Shown here: positions 45,401 to 56,505 of the stretch, piece after piece
How the letters are laid out: every line of letters starts with the position of its first letter
How positions within the stretch are numbered: the first letter of the stretch is position 1
NCBI GenBank assembly: GCA_014773175.1
Contig: VXCM01001336.1
Span: forward strand, 62,001 to 126,000
Source of the DNA: Lucifuga dentata
Lineage: Eukaryota > Chordata > Actinopteri > Ophidiiformes > Bythitidae
Direction of reading: 5' to 3'
Length of the DNA: 64,000 nt
The notes under the pieces: model-generated
What the model was told of the DNA's origin: nothing
What the model saw: only the letters and a program-made list of their open reading frames with translations
The model's database searches: none
Made by a program: the position numbers and the translations under genes

Positions 45401-46941
45401 CCTGTCTGAACATGTGACTATGTATGTCAGGTGTGCCACAGAGAGACACGGACCTGTCAAACTCCACAGTGTAGATGAGGATCAGGTATCTTTTGGCGGT
45501 GAGAGCAGATGATTGCTGAGGACGAGGACGACTAACCACGCCTGCTTTTCTGTTACGCAGCAGCTCCAGGTCAGCGTAGCTCAAAAGATCCAGTGTGACA
45601 GAATCGCTCGTCTGCGAAAAAAAAAGCTCATGTTTACTATGCAAATCAAAAGTGAAATAGACTTTAGGCATCAGATTGGTGATATGACAATCACAACGAT
45701 TACAAGAGGGAAAGCTTGACTTTGTTGCCCTGTACCTAATGCCACTTTTAGTGGATTTTAAAGGAACATACTGGCTGTTTTGCTTGTTTGAGCCTAATAC
45801 ATTCCAATTTTCATATGTGACATTACTAACAACCATTGCCCAAAGGATAAAACCATATTTCAGCTTTCCTGATATTTTGCAAAATCTCTTAATCCTTCAA
45901 AAGCAAATATTCAAGCGGTACACCCACCTTAAAAAATCGATGTTTCACCTGCTAATAATTACACAGCCTTATGAAGTCACGGCCGTTTAAATTTTGCGAT
46001 AAATGCAAGTCTTCTTTTGAGACTATATTGTTTTTAACTGCGCTTAAACACTAAAATTACATAACTTTGAAAAAACCTGAATATACGTCTTGTTCACAAT
46101 GATTGATTACCTATCCCAAGAACATTTCAAGTATTAACAAGTTAATTTTAATTGCATACCAGAATGAAATGAAACCAATAGCAGTCTGGAAGGTAGGATC
46201 AATTTTTTTAATTCATCATTCCAGTAGTATGCTTTGGGAAATGATTGTCAGTAACACTACATGTAAGAAAATTGAATATATTAGGCTCAAACATGCAAAA
46301 TGGCTGGTATGGGGTCCTCTAAGGACCATAATAGTTAGTGCTTTTGCATGTAAGACTTGAATGTTGCTTGAAAAAAGTACTCTAACAGTGACAAACTGTC
46401 AATACTTTTCATTCAGTATTTTATTGTCGCATGGCAAAACAGACATCCTTGTTTATTTTTTGCCTTCTGGATTTTCCATTGTCATCATCTTTATCAGCCT
46501 TTTAGCCAACTCACCATCACATTCAGCATTATAAGACATTCAGACACAATGTAAAACAATTTTTCATCTTTGCACTGATTTAATCCATGTATTTGGAATC
46601 TATTTCTTTTACAGCCACAAATTAAAAATACATACCTGTTTAATAGCAGATTCCAACATGCTACAAAAAATAGGAAACTGCTTGAAGTTGCCAGTCTTGC
46701 GGGTGAGGTCCTCAATGTCTACAGAAGAATTTAAATGTTAAGAGTCTATTTGTACCTGTGATAACATTAAATCTATCATAATCAAGTGATACTTACATGA
46801 TGGATCAAACTCTCCCCTCCACCGATCTGCTGTCTGAGAGTGTGAGATTTCAACAATCAGCAAACCTTCTTCCACTTCCATCCTCACAGCAAACTCCACA
46901 CCTCGGAAGACAATATCCACCACTTCAGAGCCCACCTCCAT
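42425..46941 (-). CDS. ccdc61: CCDC61 centrosomal protein, complete, 12 coding exons
   Basis: Centriole/basal-body protein (VFL3 orthologue, SAS-6/XRCC4-like fold) involved in basal-body anchoring and spindle assembly. Exons on the minus strand: 46941-46797, 46718-46636, 45611-45454, 45329-45177, 45078-44871, 44759-44677, 44545-44325, 43445-43367, 43261-43067, 42970-42937, 42708-42642, 42519-42425. They sum to 1,521 nt in frame, 506 codons plus stop; the human protein is about 512. The N-terminus VVDIVFRGVEFAVRMEVEE and the segment HYPLPLPYVGKPDPAALQRE are family hallmarks. The globular head covers about residues 1-140. A coiled coil of about 150-275 (REIRALRTEL, RTLEEQLLKER) follows, then a Ser/Arg-rich tail with FDPTAYIQDRQRRQKEAELK, ending LQALQEYMRDLDTGH. 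A short upstream UTR exon is implied by an acceptor just before the start codon. Confidence 0.95.
42758..42872. mobile_element. Long-TIR MITE, copy 6, internally deleted
   Basis: Only 115 bp: TTAAAGAACCGTACTGC at the left is joined almost directly to GGGCTCAAACATGC...GATATGGTCCTTTAA at the right, so nearly all the interior is lost. It forms a near-perfect hairpin in ccdc61 intron 10 and shows that the family can shrink to its termini. Confidence 0.85.
43486..43610. other. Assembly artefact: identical 62-bp copies around one N
   Basis: 43486-43547 and 43549-43610 are identical, separated by N at 43548. The duplicated part is the terminus of MITE copy 7. Confidence 0.9.
43487..44212. mobile_element. 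Long-TIR MITE, copy 7 (with two assembly duplications)
   Basis: Begins TTAAAGGACCATACCATCC and ends GGGTGGTATGGTCCTTTAA. The apparent 726 bp includes two N-plus-duplicate artefacts (43548-43610 and 43852-43918), so the true length is about 596 bp. It has the same orientation as copies 3, 5 and 8 and sits in ccdc61 intron 7. Confidence 0.9.
43786..43918. other. Assembly artefact: identical 66-bp copies around one N
   Basis: 43786-43851 and 43853-43918 are identical, separated by N at 43852, inside MITE copy 7. Confidence 0.9.
45760..46320. mobile_element. Long-TIR MITE, copy 8
   Basis: Begins TTTTAAAGGAACATACTGG and ends GGCTGGTATGGGGTCCTCTAAG, with slightly altered termini. It lies in ccdc61 intron 2, immediately beside the third coding exon. 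Orientation matches copies 3, 5 and 7. Confidence 0.88.
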
Positions 46942-49375
46942 CGCTCTGGGTCTCAGTAGGAGAAATAAATTATTATTAAAAACTGCTATCTAGAATCTGC
47001 TCACTCCTCTGTTAAAGCAAGAACAGTTAGGTAATAATTTAATGAACTTTTGTTTGATCAATTACCATACCATATAGTATTCAGAATTGAAACCAAGATA
47101 CACTTCATGATTTAAAGCCCTATAATATGGATTTACTTAGTTTCCTCCATTTTATAACACTGTAACCAAAAAAAGTATTGTAAACAAATTTCAAGACATA
47201 ATTTGTCAATATTTTTGACACTTCAGATCATCCTAAATAACTGAAATAAAGCATTATGCATCTTACAATTGGCTTCATATTTACATAAAATAAAACAATT
47301 ATAGTGTGTTAGAAAAGACCAAAAGGGGCAGCAACGTCAAATAGGTTTTTGTCTGTTTCTCAAGCCTGGAGAAGACTCCCATCACATCTTTTACCCCCCC
47401 TCAGCCTGAGCCAATATCAAACATGCTCGTCTTTGCAGATGAAATCTGGATAAATCTGAACATGATCCTGAAATCTGAGGTAGTAAATAACCAATATCTA
47501 AAAGAAAATTACTGACATCTCTTGTAGTCAATCGTTAAATGAGTGAGGCAGAGATATTTAAAAAAAATAGTCAAGACTCTCACAATATGACGTTATTATT
47601 ATAAAACAATAAAATGTGTCTGTTAACTTTAATATTATTTTATAGTTATTATTGTGGGACAAACTAACACCACCTCATACAGTGTGCCTTCACCAAAACA
47701 CACCGCTGGGGGCGATAGGGAGCACACCAAGTCCATTTCAAAAATCATCATCATTTTACAAAAAAAGTCCCAATTGGTGAGTCATATTATCATCCCAAGT
47801 CTTTGGAAAAAGTCCTAAGTTATGTTTTATGAGATAAGTTTTAAGTTGTATGTGTTTGCAAGAAAGACGTTAAAATTCTGCTGAATTTCTTAATGTTGAC
47901 TTCACTTTCTCCCGTGCAGAGAACGAAGCTGTGTTCCTCAACTTTAACAGTGCACAGAAAACATTTTTATTGTTACTATATTTATTGTGTATATATTGTA
48001 TGTTTATCTCGCTTGTCAAATTACTGTTAAAGGGTAAACTGCAGAAATAAGCTAACATCGCCATCTATTCAGCTCTGTCAATATAAGTAAACTAGCGAGA
48101 GTTCTCTGTGTTAGCGCTTTGGTTAGGGTAACTTCTATCTGTGCAACAGCTACGATTAGTTAACATACATTAGTTAAATCATGCCGGATAACGCAACTGG
48201 CAGCTAACATACATATTAAGTGTGAATAAACGTGAAAACAACGCTACATTAACGATACCTCTGGACGCAGTGGTGATCCTGATTGAATATAACCTGTCAA
48301 AGACTAGCTAGTCGTTAGCATAACATCGTTGTAGTCGCTGATTAAACCTCCACTGAGTCCAAAAAAACAGAAAACACAACAGCGATACATGCAGACCGGA
48401 GCGGTATAACAACCGGGAACCGTTAAATTCTTCTTCTCGTCTTCCTTCTGTCCCTATGCTTCCTCTTCCTCTCCTAAATTTGACGTAGGTCGATGCAAAG
48501 CTTCACTGCCCTCTACAGGTAAGAGTTAGGTATTGCCTCCACAGGACAACAGTATACATGATAAATACAAAGCATCTTAAATCCAGCATAATCCTTTATT
48601 TATGTCTTTGTAAACAATAGTCTGCAGTGAGAGTCTTCAGAGGCCGGCCATCGCTGACCTGCAGGATGATCTAACTGGAGGAGAGACCGAGCATCCTGCG
48701 GGAGAGGATTATAAATCTGAAAGAGCAGATAGTCCAAACCTGTAAGAAGTTTAGGAGGTCTTCACTTATGAACAGATAATCTGACTTTGTGTTTGTGTTT
48801 TTCTACGCTTCAGTTTCCTTTTTTTTATATGACCCACGGAGTCATATCATATCCAGTATATGACATGACATGACATGACATGATATGACATGACATGACA
48901 TGACATGAGAAAAAAATAAAGCACCTGGAAGAAACCACATAGACATGGAAAGAACAGGAAAGTTCCATACAGAAACAGCCTAGTAGGCTTTATGGGCTTA
49001 AACCCAGGAAATGCTTGCTGTGGGGTGACAGACACATAATGAACATTTTTAATAGCATTAAAAATGAGGTAAAAATCTAATAATTTCATATCAATCAACA
49101 AATCAATCATGTTTTACATTTTATCATAATGTCCACATCTCACTGTGTAGTTAAATGGTTTTAACAATTTTCTGTACAAAACAAGTGCTTGATGAAGATG
49201 TGCAAGATCAGGGCTAACCCCCTCTTTTGCACATCTTCACTCACTCTTGATGAATGGCTGTTTCCAGGGAGATGTTCACTTCTAAAGGACAAAAAAAGTA
49301 TACTTTGACTGAAGTCTAAGGTCCTGTCTGTATAAAAAGACAGAAAAACAGTCAACTGAGGAGTGTCGTCAAGAG

Positions 49376-49377
<2 letters not shown>
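46942..49377. other. Intergenic region upstream of ccdc61
   Basis: The 5' UTR exon and promoter of ccdc61 are expected here. A modestly C+G-richer stretch at about 48360-48500 is a candidate for the transcription start, but nothing decisive is visible. A TGACA pentanucleotide repeat lies at 48861-48907. No coding signal is seen. Confidence 0.45.
48861..48907. repeat. (TGACA)n pentanucleotide repeat
   Basis: About nine tandem TGACA units with one TGATA variant. Confidence 0.95.

Positions 49378-49422
<45 letters not shown>
49378..49422. repeat. (GT)n microsatellite
   Basis: A long alternating GT run directly upstream of the candidate small gene at 49442. Translations of CVCVCV or HTHTHT come from this tract. 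Confidence 0.95.
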
Positions 49423-49424
<2 letters not shown>

Positions 49425-49441
49425 CAAGAGTGACTGTCTCA

Positions 49442-50838
49442 GGTGTTTGGTCTTCTTATGCAAGGCTTCACATGGAAAAAACAAAAAAGCTTCAGGACTT
49501 CATCTCTACTTCCTACAACAACCAAGAAACTTCAGCAGTGGCTGCGTGGCTGGACATGCAGGTTTGTTCATGTGACTGAAAAACATATGAATTGTTGCGT
49601 TTATTTTGCCAAACATATTGCTCACTTTTTTCTGACCCCTTGCTCCTCTTCACAGGAAGCTTCCATGATGGAGAAAATGGAGTGTGAGGGTGAGCAACAA
49701 TGCTGTCAGGAGCTGATGGAGGACATTTTGAAGCCCTTTGAAGCCTGCCATGCTGTGGTGCAATGAGAGGAGACATGACAACAACATGATGGATAACCTG
49801 TGACCCTTTTCTTCTTCCCAGCAATAACGGACTGCAAGATGAGCAGCCGGTGAGTTTATTTTTTGGTGTGGACTATGAAAGAGTTCATGAGAGTTTGTCC
49901 CTTCACTAAGTGTAACAAAACTCAAACAGGAAATAGTAGAGTCAGTGGAGAAGGTATTCCTTAAGGGACAAGGTTTGGATGTAAGAATTTTCAGGGAGAT
50001 TATAATCGTTCATTTTGTAATAATTAAGAAATTAACATGTTTTAGAATGAAATTTACTCCTCAGTTATATCACTGAGACATGTTCCTCTGTGAAGCTTTG
50101 TTTAAAGTTGAATACTATTTAGATATGAGTGACTATCTCACCGTCCAATTAAAATAAGTCAGCGAGGCATCCGTCTTTGCAGTACATGCCCAATATGTAT
50201 TGAGGTGTTAATAAAAAAGAAAGACTTGTGTGATTACAGTAAGAACACTGAAAACTATGTTTGAGTTACCAAGTAAATTCCATCCAGCACGTGTTATAAA
50301 TTTGATTTAACATTAAAGTTTGATCTTTGATGATGAGAAAAACAAGGAAACTTGTTAAAAATTGACACGTTAAAACACAAAGTCCAGCTCATACACCAAA
50401 ACACTTTTTTAAAAAAGTAATTTTATTGACAATTGTTGCTTGGTGTAAAGTTGCTTGTGTAGGAAAACCTACAACTCATTAGTGACTGTTGTGTTCAAAA
50501 GTTCAACACCTGATGTGGGGCTTACTGGTGAGATAAAGGCAGATGTGCTCTCTGTCTTCCACACCTGTCTGCTTCTATCATTCAGCCATCAGACGGCAGG
50601 CGGAGGGATCCCATGCCCTTTCCAGCAGCTCCAGCCAAGATTAAAGCCACAAACAGACAGAGAAACTGATCAGGCTCAACAAATCCTCCCACACAGTCTG
50701 CAGCAACAACAAAAAGCCTCTCACAGCAAACTTTTCTGTTTGTTATATGTGAAAAGGCTATTTACTCAGAGGAGAATCAAGGTCAAACCTAAACTTCAAA
50801 CAGGACTTAAGAGTCCATCAAAATGCAGAAGATGTTAA
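49442..50838 (+). CDS. Unidentified spliced unit, possible small gene
   Basis: I do not recognise this. Four segments have good splice signals on the plus strand: 49442-49559 (ends CATGCAG before GTTTG), a segment from 49657 (after CTCTTCACAG), a 28-nt segment 49823-49850 (TTCCCAG acceptor, GTGAGT donor) and a segment from 50588 (after TATCATTCAG). Two readings are possible. One, beginning at ATG 49471, starts MEKTKKLQDFISTSYN, with EASMMEKMECE after the first intron. The other reads SFHDGENGVNNGLQDEQPPS across the 28-nt exon and ends AKIKATNRQRN at a stop. All three frames of the first segment are open, so coding status is unproven; it may be a non-coding transcript. It sits between the divergent ccdc61 and the K2P gene. 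Confidence 0.25.
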
Positions 50839-51388
50839 TAAGATCCTAATCGGGTGGCTGAAGGACCAATTATTTAAAACATAATTTTATCACAGGTAGT
50901 TCTTTTCAGCAGAAGTTACATTTAGGTTTGATAAAAGCTGGAAAGAAGGCTGTGTCATTAAAATGAGGGGATTACTGCACCAATCAAGGTGCACTTAAAA
51001 CTGGGCGGGTGAGAGAAGGATGATGATGTCAGTGCAATGAAAGAAAAAACATCAGGCAGCCTCTCATTTTGCACACATGACTCAAAACGCCTCCTCTCAC
51101 TGGTCATTGATCAGCACATCCATATACCAGCACAGCGGACCGGCAGCGCTCAAGCAACAGAGTTTACTCTCAACAAGACCAGGTGCATTTCCTATTACTT
51201 TCAATTATTATATTAATAATTAAATCTTAAATTATGGTAAATCTACCTATTAAATCTGTAAATTATACTTCACATATAGCTATTATTATAAAGTTAATTT
51301 TCAGTGTTTCCTAATAATTTAAGACAAGCATATTTTCACAAATTTTGTGGAGTTTAGTGTATACAGTGCAGTATTTTATACACACACA

Positions 51389-51453
<65 letters not shown>

Positions 51454-51478
51454 CTCTCTATCTATCTACCTAGCTATC

Positions 51479-51534
<56 letters not shown>

Positions 51535-51805
51535 CAGATATGCATTGTTTCTTTTTTATTTTGTTTACAGGCATTAATGTCTTCAGATGAATCATTTTTC
51601 TCCCTCGTAGAACTTATCTAATAGGTGTCCATTCAAACCAGGAGTTGTGTAATTTTATAGTTAAATATGGATGTAAACCAAATGTGTCTCATATGATAGT
51701 CCATGTGTGTGTGTGTGTGTGTGTGTGATGCATGTAACACCTACAGCAGGTCTGTCATTGGCAGCGCTGGCAGACGTGGTGCATGTTGTTGCTTCTGTCG
51801 TGGTC
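50839..51805. other. Upstream region of the THIK-type channel gene
   Basis: Contains the CTAT/GATA palindrome and a short GT run at 51704-51727. A possible 5' UTR exon near 51120-51181 ends CAAGACCAG before GTGCAT, but this is weak. An acceptor-like ACACCTACAG lies before the start codon. Confidence 0.35.
51389..51538. repeat. Palindromic tetranucleotide repeat, (CTAT)n then (GATA)n
   Basis: About 80 bp of CTAT/TCTA repeats run straight into about 60 bp of GATA/TAGA repeats, so the two halves are reverse complements joined at CTAGATAG. It could fold into one long hairpin and lies about 270 bp upstream of the K2P coding exon. Confidence 0.95.
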
Positions 51806-53321
51806 ATGGCTCAGAGGAGAGCTGCTGGTTGCTGCTGCTGCTCTAGAGCTCCCATGAATGAAGATAACGCCCGTTTCTGCCTGCTGGCCGGGCTCATCCT
51901 GCTCTACTTATTGTGCGGGGCAGCCATCTTCTCAGCCCTGGAACACCCCTTCGAGCTCCACGCCCGCCGCCTCTGGAAACAGCAGCTGGACAATTTCACC
52001 CAGCGCTACAGGGTCAACTTGGGCGCCCTGCACACCCTGCTGCGACAGTACGAGGAGGCAAACGGAGCTGGGATCAGAGTGGACACCCTGAGACCCCGTT
52101 GGGATTTCTCTGGAGCGTTCTACTTTGTAGGCACCGTGGTCTCCACTATTGGTGAGCTTTTCCATTTTATATGCAGATTCAGAAGTTCTTAGATATCACT
52201 TATGAGATACAAACTGATGGGTAATTATCATGGGGTAATGATGAGAAACTCAGGTGTGTATTATGCATGAGAAACCCTTTGCTTTAAAGATTCAGACATT
52301 TCTTTTATGTGTCTCTTCACTAGGCTTTGGAATGACCACACCAGCAACAATAGCTGGAAAGATATTCTTAATCTTTTATGGCCTGATTGGCTGCGCTGCC
52401 ACCATCCTCTTCTTCAACCTCTTCCTGGAGAGGATCATCACTATGTTAGCCTACATCATGCGCTGGTGTCACGAACGCCGTCTGAGATGTGCTGGGGTAG
52501 GGGTGGCATCAGGTCAGGAGCGGCCCCCTGATGAGGAGGACAGTCTGGAGGGCTGGAAGCCTTCAGTCTATTATGTGATGCTGATCCTTGGAGTGGCATC
52601 GATTGTGATTGCGTGCAGTGCATCCACGCTTTACAGCTCCATGGAGAACTGGAGCTATGTGGACTCCCTCTATTTCTGCTTTGTGGCCTTCAGCACCATT
52701 GGCTTTGGGGACCTAGTAAGCAGTCAGAGGCAACAGTATGAGTCTCAGGAGGCTTACCGGCTTGGGAACTGCCTTTTCATCCTCATGGGAGTATGTTGTA
52801 TCTACTCACTTTTCAACGTCATCTCTATTATCATCAAGCAAACTCTGAACTGGATCCTGAGTAAAGTAGTCTATTCCCAGCAGAATCAGCCCTGCTCCTG
52901 CTTTGCAGCAAGATGCTGGTGGCTCTGCTGCCCCTGCCTCTATAAGAAAAAGAGGCAGAGTCATCCACCTGCACACCTCAGAGGAAAGCGCTTCAAATGC
53001 AACACTGTGCAGCCCATCTCATCCCACTGCCCCCTGGGAAGACATCGATACACAGGAGGCTCAGTGGAAACAGTGTGCAACAGTGAGACAGATGCAGTAG
53101 CTGATGGTGTTTATGTAGGTCGCCGTCTATCAGGAGAGATGATTTCTGTCAATGAATTCATGGTGTCCAATAAGGTGTCTCTGGCACTGCTGCAGAAGCA
53201 GCTGAGTGAAACAGCTCATCAGGGCCCACGGCAGAGCTACAGCCACCAAAATGGATTCTCTGGGGGTGTGGGCGCTTTGGCCATCATGAATAATCGCCTG
53301 CAGGAAACCAGCACCGCATAG
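51806..53321 (+). CDS. kcnk12l: Two-pore-domain K+ channel, THIK type (KCNK12-like), complete
   Basis: Plasma-membrane background K+ channel, four membrane helices and two pore loops per subunit, working as a dimer. Two exons, 51806-52151 and 52324-53321, join in phase 1 to 447 codons. TM1 spans about residues 24-45. An N-glycosylation sequon (NFT, Asn63) lies in the cap region, as in THIK proteins. The pore signatures are TIGFG (about 114-118) and STIGFGD in the second loop. PRWDFSGAFYFVGTVVST and MGVCCIYSLFNVISI are THIK hallmarks. The C-terminus keeps GRRLSGEMIS, NKVSLALLQKQLSETA and NGFSGGVGALAIMNNRL, closer to human KCNK12 than KCNK13 as I remember them. Cysteine clusters stand out at residues 9-12 and after TM4 (CSCF...CWWLCCPC), possibly palmitoylated. 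The start was chosen because MAQRR precedes the conserved MNEDNARF; the frame stays open further upstream. AATAAA at 53471 may end the transcript. Confidence 0.95.
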
Positions 53322-56300
53322 TCTACAACGCTCATATAACACAGTGAAAGCTGTCGATATTGTTGTGTGCAGTGTTTTGGGTTCTCTATAACAGAGCCCT
53401 ATTCCAATCTATTTTGATACCACTTTCTAATAAGACACATTTTAAGTTGACACAAATGACTTTGTTAAACTTAATAAATTATTCATTAATGCTTTATACG
53501 TTAGTAATGTGCAACCTGGCAACCTGTCTTATTAATATCTTATTACTAGACCATTAAGACAGCAAATATGTTATTCATTAACATTAATAAATCATTTACA
53601 GCTTACAAACACATTATAAAACAAGCCTCATTAGAACGTTGTAGCTCCAAAGTTAGTCACAAACCGACATATGGGAAACCAAATAGTGAGGATGAAGTAA
53701 TTTCCTTCTAAATACGTTTTTCACCGCTTTCTGTGAGCAGATTCAGTGGAAATCTATGCAGATAGTAGCAAGCCTCCCGCATGCTGGACATCAAATAATT
53801 GTTCACATCTTGTTCTGTCAGGCGAAACAGCAACAAATGTGCATAAAATGTAAAGTACATCACTGTGAAGAGGAAGTGATGTCCTGAAGTGATTGGCTTA
53901 TAGGAAAGCAATCAGATAGAGGAAGCAGTGAAGGACTACTTAAAGAGAACTGCTGATTTGAGGGTACTGCAAATGTCCTCTAAAGTCCTCAGCGGACTGC
54001 ATGTTGGGTGGTAGTATTAGTGAACATACAGACAGCATAATACCTGTGGTCCTCTCAGAGAACTTCCTGAATATGTATAATATTTGTATTGTGGGTTGTA
54101 ATTAAATCGAGCTTCTCAAGTACACCGCATGAGGACTGCAGAAGAGACTTTTTAATTTGTTGATTGCTTGCAAGGCGCCATTCTTGTTTCGTCGATGCGT
54201 GTCATCGAAATTCATAGCAACCTTTGAAATAGAGAGATTCTCGAGCATATCTAATCAAAGGAGGCCTGGAGAGGAGGTTCTTGTGTTCATAAGTGCTATA
54301 GAGGTTGTCGTCCTGTTTCATCAGCGATCTGGAGAGCAAGATGCAGACTCTCATGCCGATCTGCCTTTACTGGCTGGAGGAGATCCTTTATCCACAACGA
54401 AAACCTTTTTAATCCACCCTCTGTCATTCTATGTTCTTTTTTACTTTCTTTCTTTTCTTTTTTTTTTTTTTTTTTTNTTTTTTTTTTTTTTTTTTGCATC
54501 AGACCTTTAGCTAATGAGTGTTACAAGGAAAGATTAACTTACACTGTCCAAAATCATTCCTTTTTTCCCTCTAATGGGGAACTATACTCTTACTAGTTTT
54601 TAAGCAATAAGGAATATACGATTGATTGATAAATTCTAATTCCATCACACTTAAGATCTGAGGTTTATTTAGTCATTTATTTTTTACATTGATCTCAAAT
54701 TAGTCAGTCATTTTCTTGGCTGTCTAAAATGTTCCATGCCAGATATGACATCATTACCTGAAGTAAAACAGGTTCCAGCTAAAAGCTTTTTAATGTTGGG
54801 GATGAGTTAAAAGTCTGGGGGGTAAACTCAGACGAATAGAGTGTGAGTCGACACACGATCATTGCACATTCACCTTGTTTGACCATCTTCTTCATCTCAA
54901 AGACTGTTGGATACCTCTGAAAATTGTATGTTATCATCACTGAGCTCAGGAAGGAAATCTTACAACTCTACTCGCTTCTTTATGTGTTGGGCTCAGAATT
55001 TATCAATCAACCATTGTCAAGCAGGATTCTTTGTCACTGTGGGTAAAATACTGCAACTAGTTAGTCATATAATCTTTATTTAGAATCGAAACAATCATGA
55101 CTCTTAACATGTAATGTCTATACTCATCAATTACTCATTGACATAATATAACAATGCAGTATGATGAAGATAAAATGACACAAAACTTTAATTAACTTTT
55201 ATCTATTGTATAAAAGCTATGTAAGGCAGCACAGTACATATTATCCATCTGTTATAGAAAAAAGGATGTTTCATCAACAGCGGAGAATGCATCTAGAACA
55301 ATTTTTAAGAAAAAAAAAAAAACCCAGCATATAATTGGTAATTTTAACATATAATCTGTCAAGCTGTTGGAAGTGTGACCTCTGAGCGACCCAGAACATC
55401 TAAGTACCAACTTCCAACTCTAAACAAAAAAAAAATAAAAATAAAAAAAAAATACAGCTCAGCATGCATGTGTGCTGCATTGAAAGTGATCAATTTACAG
55501 CATCAGGGTGAAAGTTACTGAATTGACTTATTTTCAGCAAATAAATAAATAAATCAGCATAATAATCAAACTTATGTCTTAATGCAACATTTTATTTAGA
55601 ATAAGTTGACAAAAAAAAAAAAAAAAAANAAAAAAAAAAAAAAAAAAGACTTTCCACAGATCAGTTGTTTTGATTCTCTGCAGAAATGTTCAGAATCATC
55701 TGGTATACCACATTGGAACATTGTCAAATCATGCTGGGAACTTGAAACAGTGGTACTCAAAACAGCCCCTGGTATACCACCAGAGGGCATTTCAAGTACC
55801 ACCTGTGGTACATGTTCCACAGTTTGAGAACCACTAAATTTACATGCATAATTTTCCAAATGTTACTCAGTCCCCTATCATCTGCAAAGTGAATGTTATA
55901 TTTATTTAAAATAAAAACTAGAAAATGCTTCTTAAAATGGCTCTTATATGAGTTAAAATGTATCCTTTGACTGTAAGAGTGTAGTTGTTCCTGGATATTT
56001 ACTTAGTTATTTAAATAATTCTTTACTATACTTTTATTTGCCTTTCACTCCAAGCCTAAAAGACAAATATATTTGTGCATTCCTAGGAAAGATAGACTAA
56101 CAAACTAAAATTCTTTAATTATTCATTTCTGATTTTAAAACATCACCTTGAAGCACAACCTCACATCCTAACATTACTGATTTTATCCAATGAAAAATAT
56201 ATTTTCACAGTTGATAGATAGCAGTTTTACAGGCTATCATTGTTATAATCTGTCCCTTGGATATGAGGCAGAGGTTTGTTGTTGGGTCGATGTCTCTGAG

Positions 56301-56505
56301 CAGGTTTTACAAAATGTCCTTGTATAAATATAAAATGTATCAGGCTTTGTCTAATTTATTTTTACTCTGTTATTAAGACAAGATGTTTCTTACTAGCATG
56401 AAAGGAGACTGTGCATTATGTCCTTTTCTGTCAAATTGCACACAAGAAGAAAACAGCTTTAGTATTGACATTAATGACAATTCTTCCAAATTCCATCTTG
56501 GTTTT
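53322..56505. other. Intergenic region between the K2P gene and ppm1n
   Basis: About 3.2 kb without a supported gene. It includes homopolymer tracts with single internal Ns at 54477 and 55629, and an end resembling hAT-type repeats (CAGTTTGAGAACCAC near 55819-55833). The 3' UTR of ppm1n (minus strand) should occupy the right side. AT-rich tail sequence follows the channel gene. Confidence 0.45.

Noticed and set aside
45360..45836. 158-codon minus-strand frame that begins in MITE copy 8 and runs into ccdc61 exon 3
   Set aside because: The upstream part is intron and transposon; a good acceptor at 45612 defines the real exon.
55740..55835. Sequence ending CAGTTTGAGAACCAC, resembling a hAT-type MITE end
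   Set aside because: Only one end is recognisable and the left boundary is obscured by the poly(A)/N tract, so it is mentioned only in the intergenic entry.
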